From: Zizania palustris
Taxonomy: Eukaryota; Streptophyta; Magnoliopsida; Poales; Poaceae
Direction of reading: 5' to 3'
Length of the DNA stretch: 64,000 nucleotides
Assembly (NCBI GenBank): GCA_019279435.1
Contig: JAAALK010000081.1
Span: 52,381,318 to 52,445,317 of the forward strand
The position numbers were made by a program, and so were the translations under genes. The notes below the pieces were generated by a model, which was not told the DNA's origin, did no database searches, and saw only the letters and a program-made list of their open reading frames with translations. Of this stretch, positions 42,051 through 52,502 are shown piece by piece (position 1 is the first letter of the stretch; every line of letters starts with the position of its first letter).

Positions 42051-42452
42051 TCTCTACCATCCTGTAGTGAGTAGTCCATTTGCTGACTCAAGACCCTTGA
42101 GAACTCATCATTCATGGAGTAAGCAAGAGCTGTCAATGTAGAACGACCATATGTCTTCATGAATCTACCATGGATATCCTCAAAGAATGCAAAGGGGATT
42201 CGACCTACAAAAGAATTAAGGCACTTCTTTGCATTTACCAATGAAACAAGCGCTACAATTGAAATTTCAAATGGCTGTCAATTTCTGGGCAATATTTTAG
42301 CATATAATTTTTTTTGGTGAGAATACTAATTATTTGAATAGACGAAATCATAAAGAGGACAGCGTAATATTTTCTGTCAGTCACATATCTTTTGGTATAC
42401 AAGTTTTTGCTAGGAATAAAAAGAAGCATTTAATTTTTTATTTTTTTCTTAC

Positions 42453-42524
42453 CTTGCTTGTCTTCTTTTTCTTCTCAATATATGACATGATCTCCCTTCG
42501 CTGCTCAAGAATGTCCCGCAAGGC
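42453..42524 (-). pseudogene. Short exon of an unrecognised gene
   Basis: A perfect 24-codon frame between acceptor TTTTTGTAG and donor GTAAGAAA on the minus strand. It encodes ALRDILEQRREIMSYIEKKK followed by KTSK. It is highly charged and helical. I do not recognise the family. It lies between the VAMP exon and the next fragment, all on the minus strand. Confidence 0.55.
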
Positions 42525-42668
42525 CTACAAAAACACATAGTAGGCAAGTTTTAGAACTAGTTGACCATTTAGATAATCAGATATGCTATACTTGTCAGTG
42601 TCTCAAATTATTTAGCTCAGATAAAGGTATGGGATTATAATCAGATGTCATACACAGAACGATGCAAC

Positions 42669-42990
42669 CTTGGGAAATGTTTCAAGAATGAGCTTTCCAT
42701 CAGCTAGCATTGCTCTCAGAGAAAATGTTTGCACCATTTCAGCATGGCGCAAAAAAAGAACTCATCTTCTTGGTTGCTGCAAGCTCCTCTTCCGGTGCAC
42801 TGTCTCGTCTGATGGTCATCTTCAACATCTCCTCCTGATCAGCCGGCATCTATGTAGGCCTCACGAGGATTGCACCGAGAATCTTTTCGATTTCAGCGAG
42901 GTGCTTTGCAGAGACGGCACACTCAGCTGCGGGCAGGGCCTCCACCGGTTTCTTGGATCGTTGTTGCTTTTGCTTTTGGATAGCTTGTTT
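42669..42990 (-). pseudogene. Exon-like fragment(s) of the same unrecognised gene
   Basis: Minus-strand frame from about 42990: AKQAIQKQKQQRSKKPVEAL, SAKHLAEIEKILGAILVRPT, a TAG, then PADQEEMLKMTIRRDSAPEE and ELAATKKMSSFFA. After a frame change it gives FSLRAMLADGKLILETFPK, ending at donor GTTGC (42668). Joined to the 42453-42524 exon it would read FPK-ALRDILEQ. The charged, Lys/Glu-rich character suggests a nuclear or ribosome-associated protein, but this is not diagnostic. One stop and one frame break mark it as decayed. It is not part of VAMP71. Confidence 0.45.
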
Positions 42991-43213
42991 GGCATGTTAC
43001 AACTCACACAAAGCAGTGTTGCAATGCTCATGACAAGATCCGTGATACCGCCAAAGAGTAGATGATTGGATATTTGGATCCATTAGAGGTATTCACAACA
43101 GCCGGAAGAAAAAAGTTAGAGGCGAGATGGTGTAACAATGTTCATTGCGGGATTCATGGGATTGTGAGGAGGCAACTATTGATGGTTAACCTTTTTGGTG
43201 GTTGTGAGCTTCT
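42991..43213 (-). other. Flank of the copia insertion
   Basis: Unassigned sequence. Its last 5 bases, CTTCT (43209-43213), are the target duplication of the copia element and recur at 55790-55794. Confidence 0.6.
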
Positions 43214-43495
43214 TGTTAGAAGAGAACACTCACATTGGTAGGGATGACACTCAGAGTTGGAACAATTTTCTTCTCATTCAACTCACTCAAATATCATGCC
43301 AACCCGAATGGTTGGGAATACATATTTATAGGCTAGTCATGTAGCCCAAGATGCTAGATGTTAGTCTAAGATGCTAGAGCAAAAGATACTAAAGGTGCAA
43401 AGACTATAAACTTGTCCACACATGGACATCACACATGTCATGCCAAACAACATGTCATATCAAGACACATACACACATATAAACTTATCTTCTCA
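43214..43495 (-). repeat. Copia E 3' LTR (left copy, 282 bp)
   Basis: TGTTAGAAGAGAACACTC...CTTATCTTCTCA. TATAAATA on the minus strand at 43323-43330. Confidence 0.93.
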
Positions 43496-43506
43496 ATCTC
43501 CCCCTA
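43496..43506 (-). other. Copia E polypurine tract
   Basis: Minus-strand TAGGGGGAGAT abuts the 3' LTR. Confidence 0.85.
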
Positions 43507-43509
43507 AGT

Positions 43510-44336
43510 CTTGTATGGCGCCTTCTGGGAAATCTGAACCATCCCAATTCTGACACGAAGCTCCTGGAACTTGATCCGCCCAAGCGACTTGGTGAGGAAG
43601 ACGGTGAGCTGGTTCTAGGTGTTGATGTAGCTAGCCTTCACCCGCCTCCCCTCATCCAAACAACTCCGGATGAAGTGGTACTTCACTCAGATGTGCTTGC
43701 TACGCTCGTGGAAGACAGGGTTATTTGCCAAAGCCAAAGCAGACTTGCTGTCCACCCTAAGCTCCACCGCTTCGGCATCTCTGCGATGTACTCTGCCTCA
43801 CAACTGGACATGGCCACCACCTGCTACTTGACCGACTGCCAGCTGATTAGACACTTGCCAAGGAAGAATAGCGTCCCGCTGGTGCTCTTGCTTGTGTCGA
43901 TGTCACCGGCGTGGTCGTTGTCGCTGTACCCGATGAAATGCGCCGCACCGGGGCACCTCGGGTAGTACAAACCGTAGTCAAAGGTCCCTGCGACATAGCG
44001 GAGGATCCTCTTCACGACCTATTGATGCTCCGTCGTCGGTCGCTGCATGAACTGACTGACGTAGCCAACTGCGAATGCCATGCTCGGCCGCGTGTGGACA
44101 AGGTAGCGAAGGCTGCCCACAATGCGCCGGTACTGCATCGCGTCCACCTCCTCCGCCGTGCTATCACGACTCAGCTTCAGCCTTTCCTCCATGGAAGTGT
44201 AGGCTGGGTTACAGTCGGTGAGTCCGTCCAGTTCGATGATGCACTTGGCATAGGTGGCCTGGCGAAGTGAAGTGTGAGAGCTGTCCTGGTGCACCTCGAA
44301 CCCCAAGCAGAAGGAGAGGAGCCCTAGGTCGCTCAT
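43510..44336 (-). pseudogene. Copia E: end of RT and RNase H
   Basis: MSDLGLLSFCLGFEVHQDSS and ERLKLSRDSTAEEVDAMQYR, RIVGSLRYLVHTRPSMAFAV are the RT-RNase H connection typical of grass copia elements. Then KRILRYVAGTFDYGLYYPRC, GYSDNDHAGDIDTSKSTSGT and LFFLGKCLISWQSVK mark RNase H (the catalytic Asp lies in GYSDNDHAGD). Beyond 43824 the frame changes but recognisable C-terminal sequence continues: the minus strand gives NPVFHERSKHI and the elements of a QLTVFLTKSLGRIKFQELR tail, to about 43512. Stops at 44016-44018 and 44337-44339 split it from its neighbours. Confidence 0.88.
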
Positions 44337-44813
44337 CTAGAAGGTGGCCTTCATCTTCATCTTGAACGCCTCTACCTCCACCTCCACCTCCTTGGTGCCA
44401 GTGATCACCAAGTCGTCAACGTAGACGCCTACCAGTAGGGCATTGTTTCCCTTGCCCCGCCGGTAGACTGCAGCCTCATGAGAACTTTGCTGGAACCCCA
44501 TCTGCCTGAGAGTGGAGTCCAGCTTGTCGTTCCAAGCTCGTGGTGCCTGTCGCAAGTCATAAAGAGCCTTCCGCAGGCGAAGAACCCTGTTCTCCTTGCC
44601 AGGGATGACGAATACCAGCGGCTGTCGGATGTAGACCTCCTCCTTCAAGTCGCCATTGAGGAAGGTAGACTTGACATCCATGTGGTGAACACGCCAACCC
44701 TCCCGGGCTGCCAGCGCGAGGAGGACACGAATGGACTCCATCCATGCAACAGGAGCAAAGGCATTGTCGAAGTCGACTCCCTCCTCCTAAATGAAACCGC
44801 GTGCCACCAGCCG
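44337..44813 (-). pseudogene. Copia E: reverse transcriptase core
   Basis: ESIRVLLALAAREGWRVHHM, DVKSTFLNGDLKEEVYIRQP, LRKALYDLRQAPRAWNDKLD and the active site VGVYVDDLVITG (YVDD) are all visible, as is the polymerase D of HHMDVKSTF. The upstream part of RT was separated by a hAT MITE insertion (44814-45363), where a stop also arises. QPPGFV reads QPLVFV, a sign of drift. The segment ends at the TAG near 44337. Confidence 0.92.
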
Positions 44814-45363
44814 TAGGGGTGGGCAAAAATAACCGAAAACCGAAAACCAAAAACCGAACCGAACCGAACCGAAAAACACCTAATTTTGTTTTTTTTTTTA
44901 AATTCGGTTTTGATCTTAGAATAATTCGGTGTTCGGGTTTCGGTTCGGTTTTTGTATTCACCAAACCGAACAAACCGTATTACCGAACCGAATTCATAAA
45001 GACAGACACATGTTAGCAAGCCACAATGCCCACAAAGGCTTCAGCCTATTGTCAGTTGCCAAGTAACGAAGGCCTCAAGCCAAACAGGGCTTAGCCCATT
45101 GCCAGCGTCCATGCACAAAGGCCTCAACGCTAATTGCCGCATTTTGCCACGAATCTGTTGGTGGTCCAGCGAATTTCCACGTAGTGTCCGCCCGAATTTG
45201 GTTAACCAAAAAAACCGAAAAACCGAACCAAATTTTTTCGGTTTTTTGGTTCGGTTTCAGTAAATTTTGCAAGTTTTTTGGTTCCTTATCTATAAAAGCC
45301 AAACTTTTTAATAACCAAAAAAACCGAACCGATATAATTGATAAAACCGAATGCCCAGCCCTA
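44814..45363. mobile_element. hAT-type MITE in the copia RT
   Basis: 550 bp. Terminal inverted repeats are TAGGGGTGGGCA at the left and TGCCCAGCCCTA at the right (11 of 12 match). The exact 8-bp duplication ACCAGCCG (44806-44813 and 45364-45371) is characteristic of hAT elements. The interior is rich in repeated AACCGAA/TTCGGTT words near both ends, in opposite orientation, giving large-scale foldback potential. It has no coding capacity. Confidence 0.93.
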
Positions 45364-45635
45364 ACCAGCCGAGCGTTGTGCTTGACCACCACCCCACCAT
45401 CATCTTTCTTCAGCTTGAACACCCACTTAAGGGTGATGGTACGGTGGCCGGCCAGAAGATCTGCCAGCTTCCATGCCTGGTTTCGCTCGACAACATCCAT
45501 CTCCTGCTGCATCACGGTGTGTCAGGCCGCGTCTCCTTCTGCCTCAATAAAGGAACGTGGCTCACCGTCATCGTGCGCTAGGTGCAGCTCCGCATCGAAG
45601 TCATGTTGCGCCATCCATGGTGCGGTAACGTAGAG
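45364..45635 (-). pseudogene. Copia E: RT N-terminal segment
   Basis: MMQQEMDVVERNQAWKLADL, PAGHR-like LLAGHRTITLKWVFKLKKDD and VVVKHNARLV are the opening of copia reverse transcriptase (the WVFKLK motif). The next residues lie across the MITE at 44813. The preceding sequence, EPRSFIEAEGDAA, is the usual linker from integrase to RT, here in another frame. Confidence 0.88.
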
Positions 45636-46242
45636 GCTCGCCATCGTGGCAAGCATCGACATGGTCCCTGTTGTTTGACAATGGAGTAGTGAACTCCACT
45701 GTGCGTTGCTCATCATGGACTGAAGCTGTGGATGCCGATCCCAGATATGTGGGCGCCAGTGTAGGAGAGCGGGGTGTGGCCGATGCAGGAGGTGGTGGAG
45801 TACTTGCTGGAGCTGATGATGTGCCAGGTGCTGGGGCAAGCGAGCTCGGTGAAGGTGAGCTGCTAGCGCCCCCTGCTCTCTCGAAGTAGACGCACTCAAC
45901 GATGAAATCGCTGATCGTCAAAGTGGAGCCTTCATCCATCATCTTGCCCCACATCCAGCCTCGCCCTTCGTCGAACACAACGTCTCGTGAAATGTGGACA
46001 TGCTGTGTCATAGGGTTGAGGATGCGGTAGGCCTTGGAGCCCTCCGCATAGCCGATGAAGATCCCTTGCGTCCTCCGGTCGTCAAGCTTGCCGATGTGGC
46101 TCAGCTCCTTGACGAATGCCAAGCAACCAAAAATGCGGAGGTGGTCGACCGTTGGCTTGCGTCCGTGCCAGGCTTTGTACGACGTCTTGCCATCAAGAGA
46201 CTTGGTGGGCGAGCAGTTGAGGAGATGGACGACAGTCATCAC
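45601..46242 (-). pseudogene. Copia E: integrase C-terminal region and linker
   Basis: Contains MTVVHLLNCSPTKSLDGKTS, YKAWHGRKPTVDHLRIFGCL, AFVKELSHIGKLDDRRTQGI and FIGYAEGSKAYRILNP, the standard copia integrase tail. A Ser/Pro/Thr-rich linker (SPSPSSLAPAPGTSSAPAS) to RT follows. Open over 213 codons but isolated by a TAG upstream (46254-46256) and a frame change downstream. Confidence 0.92.
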
Positions 46243-47177
46243 CGCCTCTCCCTAGTAGATCGCCGACATTCCCTTCTACTTGAGGAGGGCACAAGTGATG
46301 GCCACCCCCGTCTGGTTGCGGTGCTCGACGACGCCGTTCTGCCGTGGTGTGTACGGCGTGAAGTAGTGGCGTTGAATCCCCTCGTCGGCGTAGTATGCCG
46401 CGAACTCAGCCGCTGTGAACTCACCACCGTTGTCCGTGCACAACACCCGGAGCTTGCGGCCACACTCCTTCTCCGCAACAGCTTGATGACGCTTGATAGA
46501 ATATGCGACTGCGCCTTGGTGTTGAGAAGCACCACCCACATGTAGCGGGACACGTCGTCGACGAGGAGGAGGAAGTAGCGCCGACCTCCAGGGGTAGCTG
46601 GTGTCACGGGACCACAAAGGTCGCTGTGCACGATCTTGAGCTTCTCCTTGGCACGAAATCTCGCTTGACGAGGGAATGGGAGTCACCGCTTCTTGGTCAG
46701 CACGCAAGTGTCGCATAACTGCTCCACATGCTCGACACTCGGCATGCCCCGCACCATCTCCTTGATGCTGAGCTACTTCAAGGCCTCAAAGTTGAGGTGC
46801 CCAAAGTGGTCGTGCCACCGCCAGGCATCATCATCGTGGCAGGCTGCAAGACACACGGGCTGCGCCACCTGCACATGGAGGACATAGAGGTGATTTCTTC
46901 CTCTATTTACCTTGGCGACAAGTTGATGATGATGATCCCAGATGCGCAGCACCCCATGCTCGATCTCCACGCGTGAGCCATTCTCATCTAGCTGGCCAAG
47001 GATGATGATGGAGTTCCTCAGCTCGGGGATATAGCAGATACCGGTGAGCCGATGCCCCTTATCTCCACAGCGGAGATGTCCCCAAACTTGACGGAGCCTC
47101 GCACGCTGGAATCCAGGTCGGAGAAGTGGTCCCGCTGCCTGGTCATGTGATGGGTGGTGCCGGTGTCGAGGAACCAA
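46239..47177 (-). pseudogene. Copia E: GAG-pre-integrase and integrase core (frameshifted)
   Basis: The pre-integrase part (47177-46773) includes ICYIPELRNSIIILGQLDEN, GVLRIWDHHHQLVAKVNRGR and WRWHDHFGHLNFEALK (His of the HHCC site). The integrase core shows MHSDLCGPVTPATPGGRRYF and LLLVDDVSRYMWVVLLNTKA in one frame. It then shows CTDNGGEFTAAEFAAYYADE and YTPRQNGVVEHRNQT in another, so a single-base change near 46480 breaks the core between the first and second catalytic Asp. Not functional. Confidence 0.9.
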
Positions 47178-47747
47178 CCATCAATCTTGTCATCGTTGGA
47201 CCCATTGCCGAGGAAGACATGTGCGCGTGGTTCATCGACGTGGAGAAGAGCGGTGACTGTCGACGCGGGAGGGGAGCACAGCTCAATGTTCCCATGTATA
47301 AGGAACAAAGCTGGCTCCTCTTGCGCTTGCACGACATGTGCCTGACCACCGCGCTTCGCCTGTCGGTAGTCACTAGCCCAATGTACGATCTTGCCACAGT
47401 TGTGACAAGTGTCATCACGGGTGGCCTTGCGGCCACCGTTGGCACCGCCAGTATTTGCTCCACGCACCTGGGGGCCCTTTCCCCCCTGCGTGGCTGGCAC
47501 TTGCGGCCACTCGACGAACTTGATGCCTCCCCATTCTTCTGCTCTTGCTGGCAAGCGAGCCACTGCTTCTCGGTGAAGAGAATCTTGCCCCTAGTGGTGG
47601 CCGTCTCTGAAGATGGTTGGGGCTCATCAATGTCGACGACCTTGAGGCAACCTATCTCCTCTTCGATCGACATCCCGGAGAGGTCCATCAAGGACTCGAT
47701 CGAGCGAGCAATCTGCTTGTATCTCCCGGGAACGCAACGAAAGAGCT
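47018..47747 (-). pseudogene. Copia E: C-terminal gag, zinc knuckle and protease
   Basis: From the element D junction the gag frame gives FRCVPGRYKQIARSIESLMD and LSGMSIEEEIGCLKVVD (the capsid end of UBN2-type gag). In the next frame come CHNCGKIVHWASDYRQAK, a CCHC knuckle whose last Cys is Tyr, and then protease with GWFLDTGTTHHMTRQRDHFS (the DTG catalytic triplet at about 47167). There is at least one frameshift between the capsid and knuckle parts. Confidence 0.9.
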
Positions 47748-48869
47748 TGATGAGGACATCACTAGCTCAGATATAACCATGCTTATACTTTACAATAAAC
47801 AACCCAAGGTTCATCCATTCTATATTAGATTTACATTTTATATATTTGAGCTAAGGATGCTACACCATGAGCTGGCTTTGTTTTTAATTACAGAAATTCT
47901 TTCATGGATCAAGCGATACGTTAAGAGCACATCAAGGGCATGGAACATAATGGAAATTGATTGGGGACCAAGTCAAGGACATGAAAACATAATATACAAT
48001 TTTGGGACGTTATTTATGTGCCAAGAGAAATTGGAGATTAACTTCTACATGTTTTCAACTTGGATTCGGACTACATGGACAGTAACAAATTCAAACATAC
48101 ACAACTTTTACATGGCAGCTCCGATTTGGATGATCGTGGACTCTTTGGAAAGCTTGAGACGTTCTCTTTTCAACGGATGCATCTACACTTCTCGATTCGA
48201 TCTGAGGAGATTGCAATAACCAAAACAATGCGTGTTACTCAGACTCGAACTTCAAGGAGAGCACGAGATTCACACATGCATATCTTTCACATGGAAGCTC
48301 TGATTTAGATGATCTTGAACTTTTTAGAAAGCTGAGGATGTCTACATGGAAGATAATATATTTACTCCACTGAAAGAATCCTGGCCAAGGCTTAAGAATC
48401 TAAGTTTCTTTTTTCTAGTAATATTGTTTTGGAAATAATTAGTTTCCATATGTAATAAGTTTCCAAACTTTGGGGACGTCCCTAGGGCTATAAATACCCC
48501 TAGAGACTTTAGTTGTAATTTGGGGTTTTGATTAGATAAAAGTTTAGCCAATGCTACTTGTCCGTGTAAACCCGTGATCGGTTAGATCATCGGTTTCACG
48601 TTTCAGAACCCCAACTATCCATCATGCGTCTTTCATATCTTGCAATTGTAGTTGCTCCTTTATCTTGTTCTTGCTCGTTCTTCGATTGCTTGCAGGAACA
48701 AGGTTGATCACTGATAAGATCAACAACCCTTGGAGTTGGTGTATTGATCACTAAGGTGCAACACGAACGTCTCGTACGGTTGTAGTTCAGTCGTCAACGT
48801 CATCTCCTTCCAATCGAAGTTATCTTATCCTCTACTCACCGAAAGATCGGGCTACCCGAGTCTCCATCA
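47748..48869 (+). repeat. Element D 5' LTR
   Basis: 1122 bp, TGATGAGGACATCACTAGC...GAGTCTCCATCA. TATAAATA at 48489-48496 with downstream ACCCCTAGAGAC. It contains an internal duplication: ACATGGCAGCTCCGATTTGG near 48111 and ACATGGAAGCTCTGATTTAG near 48289. Confidence 0.92.
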
Positions 48870-48871
48870 AG

Positions 48872-48883
48872 TGGTATCCGAGC
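48872..48883 (+). other. Element D primer binding site
   Basis: TGGTATCCGAGC, 2 bases after the LTR, matches the initiator methionine tRNA site with one mismatch. Confidence 0.85.
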
Positions 48884-49880
48884 TTTCGTTGCTCGGTGAT
48901 TTTTTTATTTCATTTTTTTCCTACAGTCCAAAAAAAGCCACACAAAAAATTACCTGAGATCCAAACCTCTTTGAGCCTATTACTAGTTCTGTTTAGTATC
49001 GGCTTTTTGAGTTTTTGGTTGTATCGTCATGTGAAGTTGCTGGTCTTAGCGTTTAGTTCGTTTAGAGTTTCGAGTTCTTGTCATGTTTTTACCACTGTGT
49101 TTTTGTCTATTTTAGTCGGTTTGTTATTTTGGAATTCGGGTAGAATTCGGGCAGGTTGTGCAGGTGTTACTAAAACTGTCATATCTCACATATGCTAACT
49201 CGGATTGGAGAGTTTTGATACATTTTGGATAGCTTGCAAGAGGATCCTTATTTTTCCTTTTAGATTCAACTTCATATTCAGTCGTTTGTTTTTTCTTTTG
49301 GAACGTAAAAGTTTGGAAGTCCTGTACTAAGAGTCACCTTGTCATTTGCCGTTCTTTAAAAAAAGGAGAGAAAAAAAGAAAAAATGCGGAAAGGTGCTAA
49401 AAAAAGAAAAAAAAGAAAATAAGAAGAGCCACACCCAAAAAGTGAAAAAAGTGGAGAAAGAAATCTTGTGACAAAATAGGAGGAAAACTAGTTCTACCAT
49501 TGTCAGTTTGGTGGTATCGTTTGTATCTAGGCTCGCGTCTCTAGTACGTTCAAGCCTAGGACCAGCTCAATACCGACGTTGAACAATTACTCAATTTTCT
49601 TATGCTAATGTGGTTCTAGTTTTCCTTGCTACATATTTTAGCCTACCTAGAGCTCCACAGATTTGACTATAGCTTGTACAACCAAGTGTTGCCAAGGCAT
49701 CGATACATCTAATTCCGTGGTGCTTGTGGTTAAGTTGGTGTACAACACTTTCATGCTTGCATTGGTAAGAACTTGTAAGAGCTTGATATATGATTGAGCG
49801 AGTGTGACTTTGTGCCTTCACAATGTTGTAGTTAATAGGAGCGTACATATTATTTGTATATTTCTTGTCTACTACTAATC
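48884..49880 (+). other. Element D leader
   Basis: Long untranslated region with an A/G-only tract (about 49359-49470, mostly AAAAAAG words). No supported ORF. Confidence 0.6.
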
Positions 49881-50562
49881 ATGGGAGGGATACACAAGGA
49901 GATAGGATATAGTGAAGCTCAATATTGACATCTTCATCGACACCTGAGGGATCAACACGATAAATATGCGGTATGTGATGAAATTTTAGCTAGGTTCAAA
50001 TGTACAGTACCTTATTTTGAAGGAAATTATGACCCTCATGCATATATTCAATGGGAGTTAGCTGTAAATATTGAATTTGAGAAGTATAACATGTCTGAAA
50101 GAGAAAAGGTTATGACTGCCTCTAAAGTGTTAGTTAAAGATGTTGCATATCATTGGAAACATCTTTGTAGACATGATAAAATACCTCAAGCTTGGAAAGA
50201 CTTAAATAAATATTTGAGACATGCTTTTGTTCCTCCATATTATGCCGATATTCTGTTAAAGAAACTACAAACTACAACATTTAAAACAAGATAGCATAAT
50301 TGTTGCCTCATACTATCATGATATGCATGCTTGTTTATTACATTGTGCTATAGATGAATGTGAAGAAGTTATAGAACAAAAGTTTTTACGTGGGCTTAAC
50401 AAGGAAATTCAGGAAATGCTTCTCCACGAAACATATAATTCTCTCTCTCAATTGTTTGAACTTGCATGTCGAGCTGAAATTCAGATTGTTATTGATTTAG
50501 AGGAGACACTAATCAGTTTGCCTTCTAGTTCTACTAACTTTGAACAGGAAAAAGAGAGCTAG
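49881..50562 (+). pseudogene. Element D gag-like protein remnant
   Basis: From ATG 49881: MGGIHKEIGYSEAQY, a TGA, then DEILARFKCTVPYFEGNYDP, HAYIQWELAVNIEFEKYNMS, YHWKHLCRHDKIPQAWKDLN and KYLRHAFVPPYYADILLKKL. A 7-bp duplication (AAACTAC twice, about 50264) shifts the frame. In the next frame come QDSIIVASYYHDMHACLLHC and EQKFLRGLNKEIQEMLL. The W..L..xF.P spacing and FLRGLNKEIQ are typical of the Ty3-type Retrotrans_gag capsid domain. No zinc knuckle was found. It is a decayed gag of a non-autonomous element. Confidence 0.75.
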
Positions 50563-51390
50563 TATGCAGTTACATCATCATAGAAGGTTTTGCAAGGTAA
50601 TATATGTGCTGAAATTAATCAAGGTGAGTGTGCTCCTCATCAAACACAAATTCATGCTATTATAGAGCAATCATTATTGGAACCTTTTTCTTAAATTTCT
50701 TTGTTAACAGACGATTTGCTTGAAATTCCTCATGACAAAGAAGAGTTGTGTGTTAATGCTTCACTTATATACCTTCCACAACTAGTGGAAGAACGTGTTG
50801 TTTCTATTGTCAATTCCTCAAGCGTTGATTTTAAAATGTTTTCCACATTACTAATGAGAATGAAGAAATTAAATTGTTATCATCTTTAAATACATGGGGA
50901 TATATTTAAATTATGGATCTTTTTGAGCTCACTTGTTTAAAGGAGAAATTATTTGCACGGTTTAATTTGCCATGTCCCGCCAATGTTATTTTTCATATAT
51001 TTGGCACATACCATAAGAAAGACGTATACTTTGTGCATAGAGTTTACATGTGTTCAGGTTTGAAATTACATGTAAAGCCTGAAAATAATTACCTCGAGCA
51101 AGTCATTTTAACTAATCCTATTATCTCAATAGTCTATTGTTTTGATTTAAATACACATGTATGTTTTTAAGAAGGAGAGCATGTTAAGCTGTTCGACATC
51201 ATCACATTTTCGTCTCCTTTCATCAAGGATGGTTCTTCACTAACACGTGTGAAACTGAATGCCAAGGTGAGTTGGTTTGCTCCTACTCACAATGTAACAA
51301 AAGGACAAGTGATATTGCACAATGATATCTATTTTGTTAGGAGCTATAATGACCACGAATACAAGAACAAACCGAGGACGGTTTGTAGCC
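50563..51390 (+). other. Element D internal 3' region
   Basis: Short ORFs (50701-50889 and 50913-51170) without recognisable domains. No trace of pol. It could be the remains of the region after gag. Confidence 0.5.
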
Positions 51391-51403
51391 AAGAAGGAGA
51401 GAA
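51391..51403 (+). other. Element D polypurine tract
   Basis: AAGAAGGAGAGAA immediately before the 3' LTR. Confidence 0.8.
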
Positions 51404-52502
51404 TGATGAGGACATCACTAGCTAAGATATAACCATGCTTATACCTCTATTCTATATTATATTTACATTTTATATATTTGAGCTAAGGATGCTATACAAT
51501 GAGTTGGCTTTGTTTTCAATTACAGAAATTATTTCATGGATCAAGCGACACGTTAAGAGCACATCAAGGGCATGGAACATCATGGAAATTGATTGGGGAC
51601 CAAGTCAAGGCCATGAAAACATAATATACAATTTTGGGACATTACTTATGTGCCAAGAGAAATTGGATATTAACTTCTACATGTTTTCGACTTGGATTTG
51701 GACTACATGGACAGTAACAAATTCAAACGTTCACACAACTTTTACATGGCAGCTCCGATTTGGATGGTCGTGGACTTTTTGGAAAGCTTGAGACGTCCTC
51801 TTTCCAACGAATATAGCTACACTTCCATATTCGATTGAAGGAGATTGCAATAACCAAAACAATGCGTGTTACTCAGACTCGGACTTTAAGGAGAGCACGA
51901 GATTCACACATGCATATCTTTCACATGGAAGCTCCGATTTAGATGATCTTGGACTTTTAGAAAGATGAGGATGTCTACATGGAAGATAATATATTTATTC
52001 CACTAAAATAATCCCGTCCAAGGCTTAAGGATCTAAGTTTCTTTTTTCTAGTAATTCTGTTTTGGAAATAATTAGTTTCCATATGTAATAAGTTACCAAA
52101 CTTTGGGGATATTCCTAGGGCTATAAATACCCATAGAGACTTTAGTTGTAATTTGGGGTTTTGATTAGATAAAAGTTTAGCCAATGCTACTTGTCCGTGT
52201 AAACCCGTGATCGGTTAGATCGCCGGTTTCACGTTTTAGAACCCCAACTATCCATCGTGCGTCTTTCATATCCAACAATTGTAGTTGCTCCTTTATCTTG
52301 TTCTTGCTCGTTCTTCGATTGCTTGTAGGAACAAGGTTGATCACCGATAAGATCAACAACCCTTGGAGTTAGTGTATCGATCGCTAAGGCGCAACACGAA
52401 TGTCTCGTACGGTTGTATTCGGGTCATCAACGTCATCTCCTTCCAATCGAAGTTATCTTATCCTCTACTCACCGAAAGATCGGGCCACCCGAGTCTCCAT
52501 CA
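51404..52502 (+). repeat. Element D 3' LTR
   Basis: 1099 bp. It differs from the 5' LTR by a ~25-bp indel near 51440 and many substitutions, so D is not recent. TATAAATA at 52122-52129. Confidence 0.92.

Larger units (their letters stand above)
37415..42069. mobile_element. CACTA (En/Spm-type) DNA transposon, non-autonomous
   Basis: 4655 bp. The ends are imperfect inverted repeats: left CACTACAGCATGGTA then GGAATTTGAGGCAAG, right CTTGCCCCAAATTCT then CTACCATCCTGTAGTG. The flanking 3-bp duplication AGT (37412-37414 and 42070-42072) is the length typical of CACTA elements. Subterminal TGAGGC/GCCTCA repeats are dense at both ends. No CACTA transposase was found. The interior carries a LINE insertion and short plant gene fragments. 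It interrupts the VAMP exon. Confidence 0.95.
37356..42204 (-). pseudogene. VAMP71-type R-SNARE exon, split by a CACTA transposon
   Basis: The minus strand has an acceptor (TTTTGTAG at 42205-42212) and then an exon, 42204-42073, encoding RIPFAFFEDIHGRFMKTYGR, AYSMNDEFSRVLSQQMDY. The CACTA element follows, and the exon resumes at 37411-37356 with YSNNPNADRTNCMKGEISQ and donor GTATTG. After removal of the element and one AGT copy the frame is continuous (MDY then YSNN). This is the longin/SNARE linker exon of the plant VAMP711-714 group, vacuolar and endosomal R-SNAREs. DRTNCMKGE deviates slightly from the usual form. Neither earlier nor later VAMP exons are found, and the upstream neighbour exon belongs to a different gene. 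I therefore think it is a captured fragment and not a host gene, although a truncated host gene is possible. Confidence 0.85.
47748..52502 (+). mobile_element. Element D: LTR retrotransposon with gag-like ORF only
   Basis: Two LTRs (47748-48869 and 51404-52502), primer site, gag-like coding remnant and polypurine tract, in the plus orientation. The target duplication is GAGCT/AAGCT (4 of 5 bases). Removing D rejoins the copia gag codons in frame (IEKL then FRCVPG). The internal part is just 2.5 kb and contains no protease, RT or integrase, so it depends on another element for movement. A further, fragmented relative lies at 59057-59546. Confidence 0.9.

Noticed and set aside
42035..42241. An intact 68-codon VAMP-like gene.
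   Set aside because: Its apparent Met and C-terminus come from intron and CACTA sequence; the real exon begins at 42204 and continues at 37411.
43675..47776. Plus-strand ORFs over 100 codons across the copia pol.
   Set aside because: They are antisense shadows of gag-pol with no domain match.
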